In this document: in pieces, positions 54,429 to 62,884 of the stretch | How positions within the stretch are numbered: position 1 is the stretch's first letter | Layout of the letters: each line of letters begins with the position of its first letter | Assembly (NCBI GenBank): GCA_035638255.1 | Contig: DASRAJ010000063.1 | Location: 79,578-143,577 of the forward strand | Direction: 5' to 3' | Length of the DNA: 64,000 nt | Source of the DNA: DASRAJ01 sp035638255 | GTDB lineage: Bacteria > Bacteroidota > Bacteroidia > Chitinophagales > UBA10324 | Notes under the pieces: model-generated | The model's database searches: none | Told to the model about the DNA's origin: nothing | Seen by the model: only the letters and a program-made list of their open reading frames with translations | Translations under genes and position numbers: made by a program

Positions 54429-57400
54429 ATGAAAATTCTTTACTCCCCAAGAACAATTTATTTCATTGGCCTCTCCCTGGTATTTCTTATCTTTCTAAAT
54501 ACAGCCTTTGGTCAAACACTCACAAGCGACAGAGCCGATTATCCTCCCGGCGATACAGCAATCCTGATTGGTACCGGATTTTCTGCCGGAGAAACGATTA
54601 CTCTTCAAGTACTGCACATAGACGAGTTCGGAGGTATTGATTCACTCGAAGCCCACCAGCCCTGGGAAGTTATTGCTGACGGTGATGGAGATTTTACAAC
54701 AACCTGGTATGTTTTTCCTGATGGTGATGAAGTAGGAGCTAATCTGATAGCCACCGCTGATGGACAATCATCGGAGATGCACGCTGAAGTTTTTTTTACT
54801 GATGCCATCACTCCACCCAGTTGCATTATTTCAGGTATTCAAACAAGTTGCGCGGGTGGCAGCCTCAACTTTACAGGAACTTCAGGCTCCGGATTTTTAT
54901 ATCTATGGACAATCATAAACAATATTACGGGTGCCTCTTTTTCCACTTCAAACACCATTCAAACCATCAGCGTTAATGTCGGAAATACTGCGGGGACATT
55001 TGGCATTCAAGTCAAAATTACCTCCGGTGCAGCTTCCTCTACCTGTAGTAAAACAGTGGTCGTAAATGCAATACCTTCCTGCTCAATAACTCCCGCTTCG
55101 CCGGTTTGTCCTGGTTCTCAAAATAGTTATTCCGGTCCATCAGGATTAACTTCTTATAGTTGGTCAATTAGCGGAAATGGATCATTGTCAGGAGCAACCA
55201 ATGTGCGTAATGTATTAGTAAATGCGGCAAGTGTTTGTAACGGAAGTTACACTCTTTCATTAAATGGTTCTCTGAATGGCTGTACATCAAACTGCTCACA
55301 AATTATTTCTGTTATTGACAATACTTCCCCTTCTGTTAGTCAGCCGGGGAATAATTATTTTATATCCTGTGGTGAGGCTGCTGTATTCACGCCTCCTGCT
55401 GCTTCTGATAATTGTTCCACCGCTTCAGTGGTGGAAGTTTCTGATATTACTACTCCCGGTTCATGCACGGGTCTCTATTCGCGCACGAAATCATGGAAGG
55501 CTGTTGATGCCTGCTTCAATGAAAGTGGAATTGTCAGTCAAACTATTAGTGTCATAGACAATACAGCACCATCCATTACAGATGCGGCGGATGATGAAAC
55601 AATCTCTTGTCCTGAATTACCGGTATTCACAGCGCCAACAGCTAATGACGCTTGCGATAATAATCCGGAAATCGTTATGGTTTTTGATGAAACTATACAG
55701 GGAGCTTCTGCGGGCGAGTACTCACGGACAATTTGCTGGAAAGCGGCAGACTGCAGCGGCAATGAAAGTGAAACAGTTTGTCAGACCATTAATGTAGTAA
55801 ATAATACGGCGCCCTTCATCGGAACTCCGGTGAATGCATGTGGCACCTATACTTTACCATGGGGACAAACAGTAACAGCTTCTAACGATTACAGCCATAC
55901 TTATACTTCAGTGAACGGATGCGATAGTATCTCTACTATTCATGTAACAATTAATTCGGGCTACAATGTAACCGGTGATCCGGTGACTGCATGTGTGAGC
56001 TATACTTTACCATGGGGACAGGCGGTGACTTCCTCTAACGATTACAGTCATACTTATTCTTCGGTGAATGGATGCGACAGTACTGCTACGATTCATGTAA
56101 CAATTAATTCGGGCTACAATGTAACCGGTGCTCCGGCGACTGCATGTGGCAGCTACACTTTACCATGGGGACAAGCGGTGACTTCCTCTAACGATTACAG
56201 TCATACTTATTCTTCAGTGAATGGATGCGACAGTACTGCTACAATTCATGTAACAATTAATTCGGGCTACAATGTCACCGGTGCTCCGGTGACTGCATGT
56301 GTGAGCTATACTTTACCATGGGGACAAGCGGTAACAGCTTCTAACGATTACAGTCATACTTATTCTTCAGTGAATGGATGCGATAGTACTGCTACGATTC
56401 ATGTAACAATTAATTCGGGCTATAATGTGACCGGTGCTTCCGTGACTGCATGTGTGAGCTATACTTTACCATGGGGACAAGCGGTGACTTCTTCTAACGA
56501 TTACAGTCATACTTATTCTTCCGTCAATGGATGTGACAGCACGGCAACGATTCATGTAACAATTAATTCGGGCTACAATGTAACCGGTGCTCCGGCGACT
56601 GCATGTGGCAGCTACATTTTACCATGGGGACAAGCGGTGACTTCTTCTAACGATTACAGTCATACTTATTCTTCAGTGAATGGATGTGATAGTACGGCAA
56701 CGATTCATGTCACGATTAATTCGGGCTACAATGTGACCGGTGCTCCGGCGACTGCATGTGTGAGCTATACTTTACCATGGGGACAGGCCGTGACTTCCTC
56801 TAACGATTACAATCATACTTATTCTTCCGTCAATGGATGTGACAGTGTGGTTACGATACATGTTAGCATCAATTCCATCCCGGCAGTTACAGCTTCAAGT
56901 AATAGCCCGGTTTGCCAGGCTGGCACATTAAATCTTAGTTCAAGTGGTGGAACATCTTACTCCTGGACGGGTCCGAATGGATTTACTTCTTCTCTACAGA
57001 ATCCTTCCATCAGTAATCTTACTGCTGCAGCAAGTGGATCTTATTCTGTTACTGCGACAAACTCTTCAGGTTGTGCAGCTACGGCAACTACTTCTGTTAC
57101 CGTGAATGCGAAGCCAACGGCAACCGCATCAAGCAATCCCGGCTGTACAGGAAGTGCATTGAATCTAAATTCAAGTGGCGGAGCTTCTTACTCATGGACA
57201 GGTCCGAACGGGTTTACTTCTTCATTGCAAAATCCAACGATCAGCAGTATTACTACTGCAGCGGCCGGAACGTATACCGTAACGGTGACGAATTCTTCAG
57301 GCTGTACATCAACAGCAACCGCAATTGTAACTGTAACTGCTAACCCAACAGCAACAGCTTCCGGCAATAGTTCTGTTGTAGGTGGAAATACATTAAACCT

Positions 57401-58394
57401 GACATCGGGTGGAGGCAGTGCCTACTCGTGGACGGGACCTAATGCATTTACCTCTTCCCTTCAGAACCCGAGCATTATCTATGTTGCCGCTGCAATGGCA
57501 GGAAACTATACTGTAACTGTGTCAAACTCCAATGGTTGTACTGCAACAGCTTCTTCCTCTGTTACTGTTACCTGTTCAGGATTCAAGTCTTACACCATTA
57601 CACAGGGAGGTTGGGGCGCCAACGCTAACGGAAATAATCCGGCGGTCTATCGTAATGCAAATTTCCCCTATGCTTTCCCAAGTGGATTAGCCCTGGGCTG
57701 CGGATCTAACTGGCTCTATTTAACTACGTCGCTTGCGGTTCAGGATTTTCTTCCTTCAGGTGGATCATCGGGTGCACTAACACAGAGCTATACGAATCCC
57801 GGTTCAACACTCTCAAACACACTGGCGGGGCAGGTGACAGCACTTGCACTGAATATCGGCTTCGATAATTATGACGCAACATTTGCTTCTTCCACCTCCA
57901 TGCACGTTCAGGATATGTACGTGAAAGCCGGAACATTTGCAGGATGGACCGTTCTTCAGGTACTCAATGAAGCTCAAAAGAAACTTGGAGGTTGCGCATC
58001 ATCTTATACTGGTACTCAGTTGAACAGTGTCTGCACGAGTATCAACGAGAATTACGATGGTGGTACTATTGATAAGGGATTCCTTAGTTGTATCCCGGTT
58101 AGAATGAATAGTGAAGTACCAGCTATAGAGGAAGCCATTATGAAACTATATCCTAACCCGAACAACGGTCAATTTGTAATAGACTTGAATCTCAATGAAG
58201 CAATTACGAGTACCGTAAACATTCAAGTATTGAATATGTTGGGCCAACTTATATACCTGGATCAAACAGATGCAATTAATGGAATACTTCACCGGGAAGT
58301 GAAGTTCGACAATAATCTGCCGGGCGGGACCTATTTAGTACGCGTAATTTCCGGAGACGAAATATTCACACACCAGATTATCTATCAAAGATAA
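54429..58394 (+). CDS. Giant repetitive cell-surface protein with T9SS type A sorting domain (paralogue 1)
   Basis: 1321 residues with a signal peptide ending near FLNTAFGQ. An N-terminal beta domain (~28-130, SDRADYPPGDTAILIGTGF) is followed by Ig/PKD-like domains, two HYR-like domains (~290-460, DNTSPSVSQPGNNYF) and seven 51-residue repeats (~463-815, core SYTLPWGQAVTSSNDYSHTY). Three Ig-like repeats follow (~820-1050, SWTGPNGFTSSLQNP), then a conserved ~175-residue module (TQGGWGANANGNN) and a sorting domain (KLYPNPNNGQFVIDL to HQIIYQR). It is predicted to be exported by the type IX system as an adhesin or sheath-like protein. It is a paralogue of the next gene. Confidence 0.85.
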   Translation: MKILYSPRTIYFIGLSLVFLIFLNTAFGQTLTSDRADYPPGDTAILIGTGFSAGETITLQVLHIDEFGGIDSLEAHQPWEVIADGDGDFTTTWYVFPDGDEVGANLIATADGQSSEMHAEVFFTDAITPPSCIISGIQTSCAGGSLNFTGTSGSGFLYLWTIINNITGASFSTSNTIQTISVNVGNTAGTFGIQVKITSGAASSTCSKTVVVNAIPSCSITPASPVCPGSQNSYSGPSGLTSYSWSISGNGSLSGATNVRNVLVNAASVCNGSYTLSLNGSLNGCTSNCSQIISVIDNTSPSVSQPGNNYFISCGEAAVFTPPAASDNCSTASVVEVSDITTPGSCTGLYSRTKSWKAVDACFNESGIVSQTISVIDNTAPSITDAADDETISCPELPVFTAPTANDACDNNPEIVMVFDETIQGASAGEYSRTICWKAADCSGNESETVCQTINVVNNTAPFIGTPVNACGTYTLPWGQTVTASNDYSHTYTSVNGCDSISTIHVTINSGYNVTGDPVTACVSYTLPWGQAVTSSNDYSHTYSSVNGCDSTATIHVTINSGYNVTGAPATACGSYTLPWGQAVTSSNDYSHTYSSVNGCDSTATIHVTINSGYNVTGAPVTACVSYTLPWGQAVTASNDYSHTYSSVNGCDSTATIHVTINSGYNVTGASVTACVSYTLPWGQAVTSSNDYSHTYSSVNGCDSTATIHVTINSGYNVTGAPATACGSYILPWGQAVTSSNDYSHTYSSVNGCDSTATIHVTINSGYNVTGAPATACVSYTLPWGQAVTSSNDYNHTYSSVNGCDSVVTIHVSINSIPAVTASSNSPVCQAGTLNLSSSGGTSYSWTGPNGFTSSLQNPSISNLTAAASGSYSVTATNSSGCAATATTSVTVNAKPTATASSNPGCTGSALNLNSSGGASYSWTGPNGFTSSLQNPTISSITTAAAGTYTVTVTNSSGCTSTATAIVTVTANPTATASGNSSVVGGNTLNLTSGGGSAYSWTGPNAFTSSLQNPSIIYVAAAMAGNYTVTVSNSNGCTATASSSVTVTCSGFKSYTITQGGWGANANGNNPAVYRNANFPYAFPSGLALGCGSNWLYLTTSLAVQDFLPSGGSSGALTQSYTNPGSTLSNTLAGQVTALALNIGFDNYDATFASSTSMHVQDMYVKAGTFAGWTVLQVLNEAQKKLGGCASSYTGTQLNSVCTSINENYDGGTIDKGFLSCIPVRMNSEVPAIEEAIMKLYPNPNNGQFVIDLNLNEAITSTVNIQVLNMLGQLIYLDQTDAINGILHREVKFDNNLPGGTYLVRVISGDEIFTHQIIYQR
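55816..56875 (+). repeat. Seven tandem 153-bp coding repeats
   Basis: The unit encodes GYNVTGAPVTACVSYTLPWG plus 31 more residues. Copies 2 to 7 are nearly identical at DNA level, with a two-state switch between TACGSY and TACVSY. This suggests recent expansion or gene conversion. The first copy lacks the GYNVTG start. Confidence 0.9.
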
Positions 58395-58404
58395 AGCTAA
58401 AGAA

Positions 58405-58452
58405 TAAAATAGGGTCGCTCTTTAAACCCGGAGCGGCTCTATTATTTTTTTC
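58405..58452 (+). terminator. Rho-independent terminator of paralogue 1
   Basis: ATAGGGTCGCTC (58409-58420) pairs with GAGCGGCTCTAT (58431-58442), counting G-U pairs, and is followed by a T run. It begins 15 bp after the stop codon. A closely similar hairpin follows paralogue 2. The rest of the gap to 58672 holds nothing recognised. Confidence 0.85.
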
Positions 58453-58672
58453 TGAAAGAGTTTAACATTCCAATTCAAATTAGATAGTAACGATTTTAAA
58501 AAATAAAAATACACCATGTACAGGCTTTTATATCCCTTAACCACTATTCAGGTTAGCTGTGACAAGCCCCCCCTTCACATTGCTGACGTAGAGTTAAGAC
58601 TATCTCACTTTTCGAATCCTAATATCACAACCTTTATAACTAATATTTATTTCACTTAAAACCCAACATCAC

Positions 58673-61600
58673 ATGAGAAGGCTTGACATTACAAAAACAA
58701 TTTATTGCTTTACTCTTTCACTCGTATTTTTAGTCTTTTTTAATTCCGCGTTTGGTCAAACCCTTGCAAGCGATAGAGACGATTATCAACCCGGCGATAG
58801 CGCTATTCTTTACGGCTCAGGATTTTCTTTCGGAGAACCCATTATTATGCAGGTACTTCATACCGACTGGACCGGCGGCATTGATTCAATGGAAGCCCAC
58901 CAGCCCTGGTCAATTGTGGCAGACAATTTTGGAAATTTTACAACCACCTGGTATGTTTTTCCGGACGGAGATCAGGTAGGAGCTTCCCTGGTTGCTACTG
59001 CTGACGGGCAATCATCATTTATGCACGCTGAAGCATTTTTTACTGATGCCATCACTCCGCCCCAATGCATTATTTCAGGTAATCAATCGGGTTGTGCGGG
59101 CGGTACCCTCAATTTTACGGGAACAACAGGTATCGGAATAACATATTTATGGACAATCATAAACAATAATACGGGTGCCTCTTTTAACGGTTCAAGTACG
59201 ATCCAGAACATTAGCGTGAATATCGGAAATACTCCCGGGACATTTGGCATTCAACTCAGAGTTACTTCGGGAGCTGCTTCTGCTACATGCAGCAAAACAG
59301 TCTTAGTGAAGCCAATCCCTTCTTGCTCAATAATTCCCGCCGCACCAGTTTGCCCGGGAACTCAGAATAATTACACCGGGCCATCAGGATTAACTTTTTA
59401 TAGTTGGTCAATTAATGGAGACGGAACCCTTTCAGGATCAACCACCGGGAATAATGTTTCGGTGAATGCAGCAAGTGTTTGTAATGGAAACTATACTCTT
59501 ATGTTAGTTGCTGCTCTGAATGGTTGCACATCAAACTGCTCACAAATTATTTCCGTTATTGACAACACTTCCCCTTCTGTTAGTCAGCCGGGGAATAATT
59601 ATTTTATATCCTGTGGTGAGGCGGCTGTATTCACGCCTCCTGCTGCTTCGGATAATTGTTCCACCGCTTCGGTAGTGGAAGTTTCTGATATTACTACTCC
59701 CGGTTCATGCACAGGTCTCTATTCACGCACAAAATCATGGAAGGCTGTTGATGCCTGTTTTAATGAAAGCGGAATTGTCAGTCAAACCATTAGTGTCATA
59801 GATAATGTAGCGCCATCCATTGAAGATGTGGTGGGTGATGAAACCATCTCTTGTCCTGAATTACCGGTATTCACAGCGCCAACAGCTAATGACGCTTGCG
59901 ATAATAATCCGGAAATCGTTATGGTTTTTGATGAAACTATACAAGGGGCTTCTGCGGGCGAGTACTCACGGACAATTTGCTGGAAAGCGGCAGACTGCAG
60001 CGGCAATGAAAGTGAAACAGTTTGTCAGACTATTAATGTAATAAATAATACGGCGCCCTTCATCGGAACTCCGGTGAATGCATGTGGCACCTATACTTTA
60101 CCCTGGGGACAAACAGTAACAGCCTCTAACGATTACAGCCATACTTATACTTCAGTGAACGGATGCGATAGTATCTCTACGATTCATGTTGCAATTCATC
60201 AGGGCTACAATGTAACCGGCACCCCCGTCACTGCATGTGTGAGCTATACTTTACCGTGGGGACAAACAATAACAGCCTCTAACGATTACAGTCATACCTA
60301 TTCTTCAGTGAATGGATGCGACAGTACTGCTACGATTCATGTAACAATTAATTCGGGCTACAATGTGACCGGAACTCCGGTGACTGCATGTGTGAGCTAT
60401 TCTTTACCATGGGGACAAGCCGTGACTTCCTCTAACGATTACAGTCATACTTATTCTTCAGTGAATGGATGTGATAGTACGGCAACGATTCATGTCACGA
60501 TTAACCCCAGCTATAATGTGACGGGTGCTTCTGTATCTGCATGTGTGAGCTATACTTTACCATGGGGACAGACAGTGACTTCGTCTAACGACTACATCCA
60601 TACTTACTCCTCTGTGAAAGGATGCGACAGTACTGCAACGATTCATGTTAATATCAATCCGGTACCAACAGCTTCTGCTTCAGGTAACAGCCCGGTTTGT
60701 GCGGAAGGCACAGTAAATCTGAATTCAAGTGGTGGAACATCCTACTACTGGACGGGTCCGAATGGATTTACTTCTATACTTCAAAATCCAACTATCAGCA
60801 ATGTTACAACTGCAGCGAATGGATCTTATATAGTTACGGTAACGAACTCTTCAGGATGTTCAGCTATGGCAACTATTTCTGTCATCGTGAACGCGAAGCC
60901 AACAGCAGCAGCCTCAAGCAACCCGGGTTGTACAGGAAGCGCCTTGAATTTAAGTTCAAGTGGTGGAGTTTCTTACGCATGGACAGGTCCAAACGGATTC
61001 ACCTCTTCACTGCAAAATCCAACCATCAGCAATGTTACTTCAACAGCAAGTGGAATTTATACGGTCATAGTGACGAATTCCTCCGGTTGCACCTCGACGG
61101 CAATCACTACGGTGACTGTAAATGCGAAGCCGACAGCAACAGTTTCCGGCAATAGTTCGGTTGTTGGTGGAACCACACTAAACTTAGCATCGAACGGTGG
61201 TACCGCATACTGGTGGAGCGGTCCGAATGGATTTTCTTCTTCACTGCAGAATCCAACGGTTATTAACGTTGCTGCTGTTATGGCGGGAACCTATACCGTA
61301 ACTGCATCCAATTCCTTCGGCTGTACAGCAACAGCCGCTATTGCTGTTGCAGTTACCTGTTCAGGATTAAAGTCCTACACCATTACTCAGGGAGGCTGGG
61401 GCGCCAATGCTAACGGAAATAATCCAGGGACATATTGTAATGCGAATTTCCCTGGCGCTTTCCCGAATGGATTAACCCTCGGTTGCGGATCCAACTGGCT
61501 CTATTTGACTACATCGCTGGCGGTTCAGGCTTTTCTTCCTTCGGGAGGAACGGCAGCCCCACTAACGCAGAGCTATACAAATCCGGGTTCTTCACTTTCG

Positions 61601-62179
61601 AATACCCTGGCAGGACAAGTAACAGCACTTGCTCTGAATGTCGGGTTCGATAATTATGACGCTACTTTTGCATCTGCCACCTCTATGCATCTTCAGGATA
61701 TGTACGTCAAAAGCGGAACATTTACCGGATGGACCGTTCTTCAGGTTCTCAATGAATCTAAAAAGAAACTCGGAGGTTGCACATCTTCATATACTGCAGC
61801 CCAGTTGAACACTGCCTGCACGAGTATTAACCAAAATTACGATGGTGGCACCCATGATTATGGATTCCTGAGTTGTATTCCGGTTAGGATTGGTTTTGAA
61901 ATACCGGCTTTAGAGATAGCCGGCTTGAAACTATATCCTAATCCGACCAACGGGGTATTTGTATTTCAGTTGAATCTCGGCGAAGCAGTCACCACTACGG
62001 TAGACATTCAAGTATCAGACATGCTTGGACAGTCCGTTTACCTCAATCGTACTACTGCAATTGACGGAATACTCAGCGAGGAAGTAAAGCTCAGCAATAA
62101 TTTGCCCGGCGGAACCTATCTTGTACGTGTTATTTCGGGAGATCAGATATTTACTCAGCAGATTATCTATCAAAGATAA
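58673..62179 (+). CDS. Giant repetitive cell-surface protein with T9SS type A sorting domain (paralogue 2)
   Basis: 1168 residues with the same plan as the preceding gene: a signal peptide (LVFFNSAFGQ), an N-terminal beta domain (SDRDDYQPGDSAILYGSGF), Ig/PKD-like domains and two HYR-like domains. These are followed by four 51-residue repeats instead of seven (~463-660), three Ig-like repeats, the TQGGWGANANGNN module and a sorting domain (KLYPNPTNGVFVFQL to QQIIYQR). DNA is nearly identical to paralogue 1 across the HYR region but diverged in the N-terminal domain, which points to gene conversion. It is predicted to be exported by the type IX system. Confidence 0.85.
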   Translation: MRRLDITKTIYCFTLSLVFLVFFNSAFGQTLASDRDDYQPGDSAILYGSGFSFGEPIIMQVLHTDWTGGIDSMEAHQPWSIVADNFGNFTTTWYVFPDGDQVGASLVATADGQSSFMHAEAFFTDAITPPQCIISGNQSGCAGGTLNFTGTTGIGITYLWTIINNNTGASFNGSSTIQNISVNIGNTPGTFGIQLRVTSGAASATCSKTVLVKPIPSCSIIPAAPVCPGTQNNYTGPSGLTFYSWSINGDGTLSGSTTGNNVSVNAASVCNGNYTLMLVAALNGCTSNCSQIISVIDNTSPSVSQPGNNYFISCGEAAVFTPPAASDNCSTASVVEVSDITTPGSCTGLYSRTKSWKAVDACFNESGIVSQTISVIDNVAPSIEDVVGDETISCPELPVFTAPTANDACDNNPEIVMVFDETIQGASAGEYSRTICWKAADCSGNESETVCQTINVINNTAPFIGTPVNACGTYTLPWGQTVTASNDYSHTYTSVNGCDSISTIHVAIHQGYNVTGTPVTACVSYTLPWGQTITASNDYSHTYSSVNGCDSTATIHVTINSGYNVTGTPVTACVSYSLPWGQAVTSSNDYSHTYSSVNGCDSTATIHVTINPSYNVTGASVSACVSYTLPWGQTVTSSNDYIHTYSSVKGCDSTATIHVNINPVPTASASGNSPVCAEGTVNLNSSGGTSYYWTGPNGFTSILQNPTISNVTTAANGSYIVTVTNSSGCSAMATISVIVNAKPTAAASSNPGCTGSALNLSSSGGVSYAWTGPNGFTSSLQNPTISNVTSTASGIYTVIVTNSSGCTSTAITTVTVNAKPTATVSGNSSVVGGTTLNLASNGGTAYWWSGPNGFSSSLQNPTVINVAAVMAGTYTVTASNSFGCTATAAIAVAVTCSGLKSYTITQGGWGANANGNNPGTYCNANFPGAFPNGLTLGCGSNWLYLTTSLAVQAFLPSGGTAAPLTQSYTNPGSSLSNTLAGQVTALALNVGFDNYDATFASATSMHLQDMYVKSGTFTGWTVLQVLNESKKKLGGCTSSYTAAQLNTACTSINQNYDGGTHDYGFLSCIPVRIGFEIPALEIAGLKLYPNPTNGVFVFQLNLGEAVTTTVDIQVSDMLGQSVYLNRTTAIDGILSEEVKLSNNLPGGTYLVRVISGDQIFTQQIIYQR
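60059..60655 (+). repeat. Four tandem 153-bp coding repeats
   Basis: The same 51-residue unit as in paralogue 1, here in four copies, the last more diverged (SYNVTGASVSACVSY; YIHTYSSVKGCDS). The copy-number difference from paralogue 1 accounts for the 153-residue difference in protein length. Confidence 0.9.
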
Positions 62180-62192
62180 ACCTGAGAACTAA

Positions 62193-62236
62193 AACAGGGC
62201 CGCTCTTCAAACCCGGAGAGCGGCTCTGTTATTTAT
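62193..62236 (+). terminator. Rho-independent terminator of paralogue 2
   Basis: AACAGGGCCGCTCT (62193-62206) pairs with AGAGCGGCTCTGTT (62217-62230) with one G-U pair, followed by a T-rich stretch. It begins 13 bp after the stop codon and is a near-copy of the terminator after paralogue 1. Confidence 0.87.
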
Positions 62237-62429
62237 ATAAACAATTTAGTCTTCCAAACAGTTACGCCAGTTATAAAGATTTCAAATGCTGATATGTTTT
62301 AGCAGAATATTTTTTTCCTGGAATTTTCAAAACTTCAGCCCGATTGATCGGGATAAGGACAACCTATTCCTCTACTGAATGAAACACGATTTTTTTATGA
62401 TGCCAACGTGTTATTAATGTTCGCCCCGA

Positions 62430-62600
62430 GGGGCAATGTCATTAAGTTAAGGATTGATCCCTGATTATTGAATGAATATTTGAATTAAGTGCGGAGCAAG
62501 ATTTGACAACTTTTTAAAATTTCATAGTTAGTTGAGCGTACACGGCTTTGAAAAGTTGTCAAATCTTTGCACAGAGTTCTTAACTTAATGACATTGCCCC
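62430..62600. mobile_element. 171-bp MITE-like element with 22-bp perfect terminal inverted repeats
   Basis: The left end GGGGCAATGTCATTAAGTTA (first 20 of 22 bases, 62430-62451) is exactly complementary to the right end at 62579-62600. A second, inner pair is also perfect: AGATTTGACAACTTTT (62499-62514) against AAAAGTTGTCAAATCT (62551-62566). There is no ORF inside. No clear target-site duplication was seen. It lies in the 650-bp gap after paralogue 2, which otherwise holds only a small CCCGATTGATCGGG palindrome at 62339-62352. Confidence 0.75.
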
Positions 62601-62884
62601 AGGAGGCGAAGCGGGTTTTCGATCAGAAAATTATTACCAAATGATATTCCTTACAAGAATGCTTCGCTCGTATTAGCACTCTGTAAACTTAACTTGGCGG
62701 CTATGCGATCATTCGGGATGATGAATTCACTTTTGGGTTCTGGCTTATCCAGGTTAGTGGTGCTTTCCGCATCATAACCTCAATTTTGAGAAAAATTTCA
62801 ACTTTTAGGACTTAAGAAATATTTTCAGAACACTTGAAACATTTTTTTATTATAGGCCGTATACCCCATATCAACTACCCTTAT

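Noticed and set aside
55816..56875. Regular repeats that might suggest a CRISPR array
   Set aside because: The units are 153 bp, adjacent without unique spacers, and translate in one frame as part of a secreted protein.
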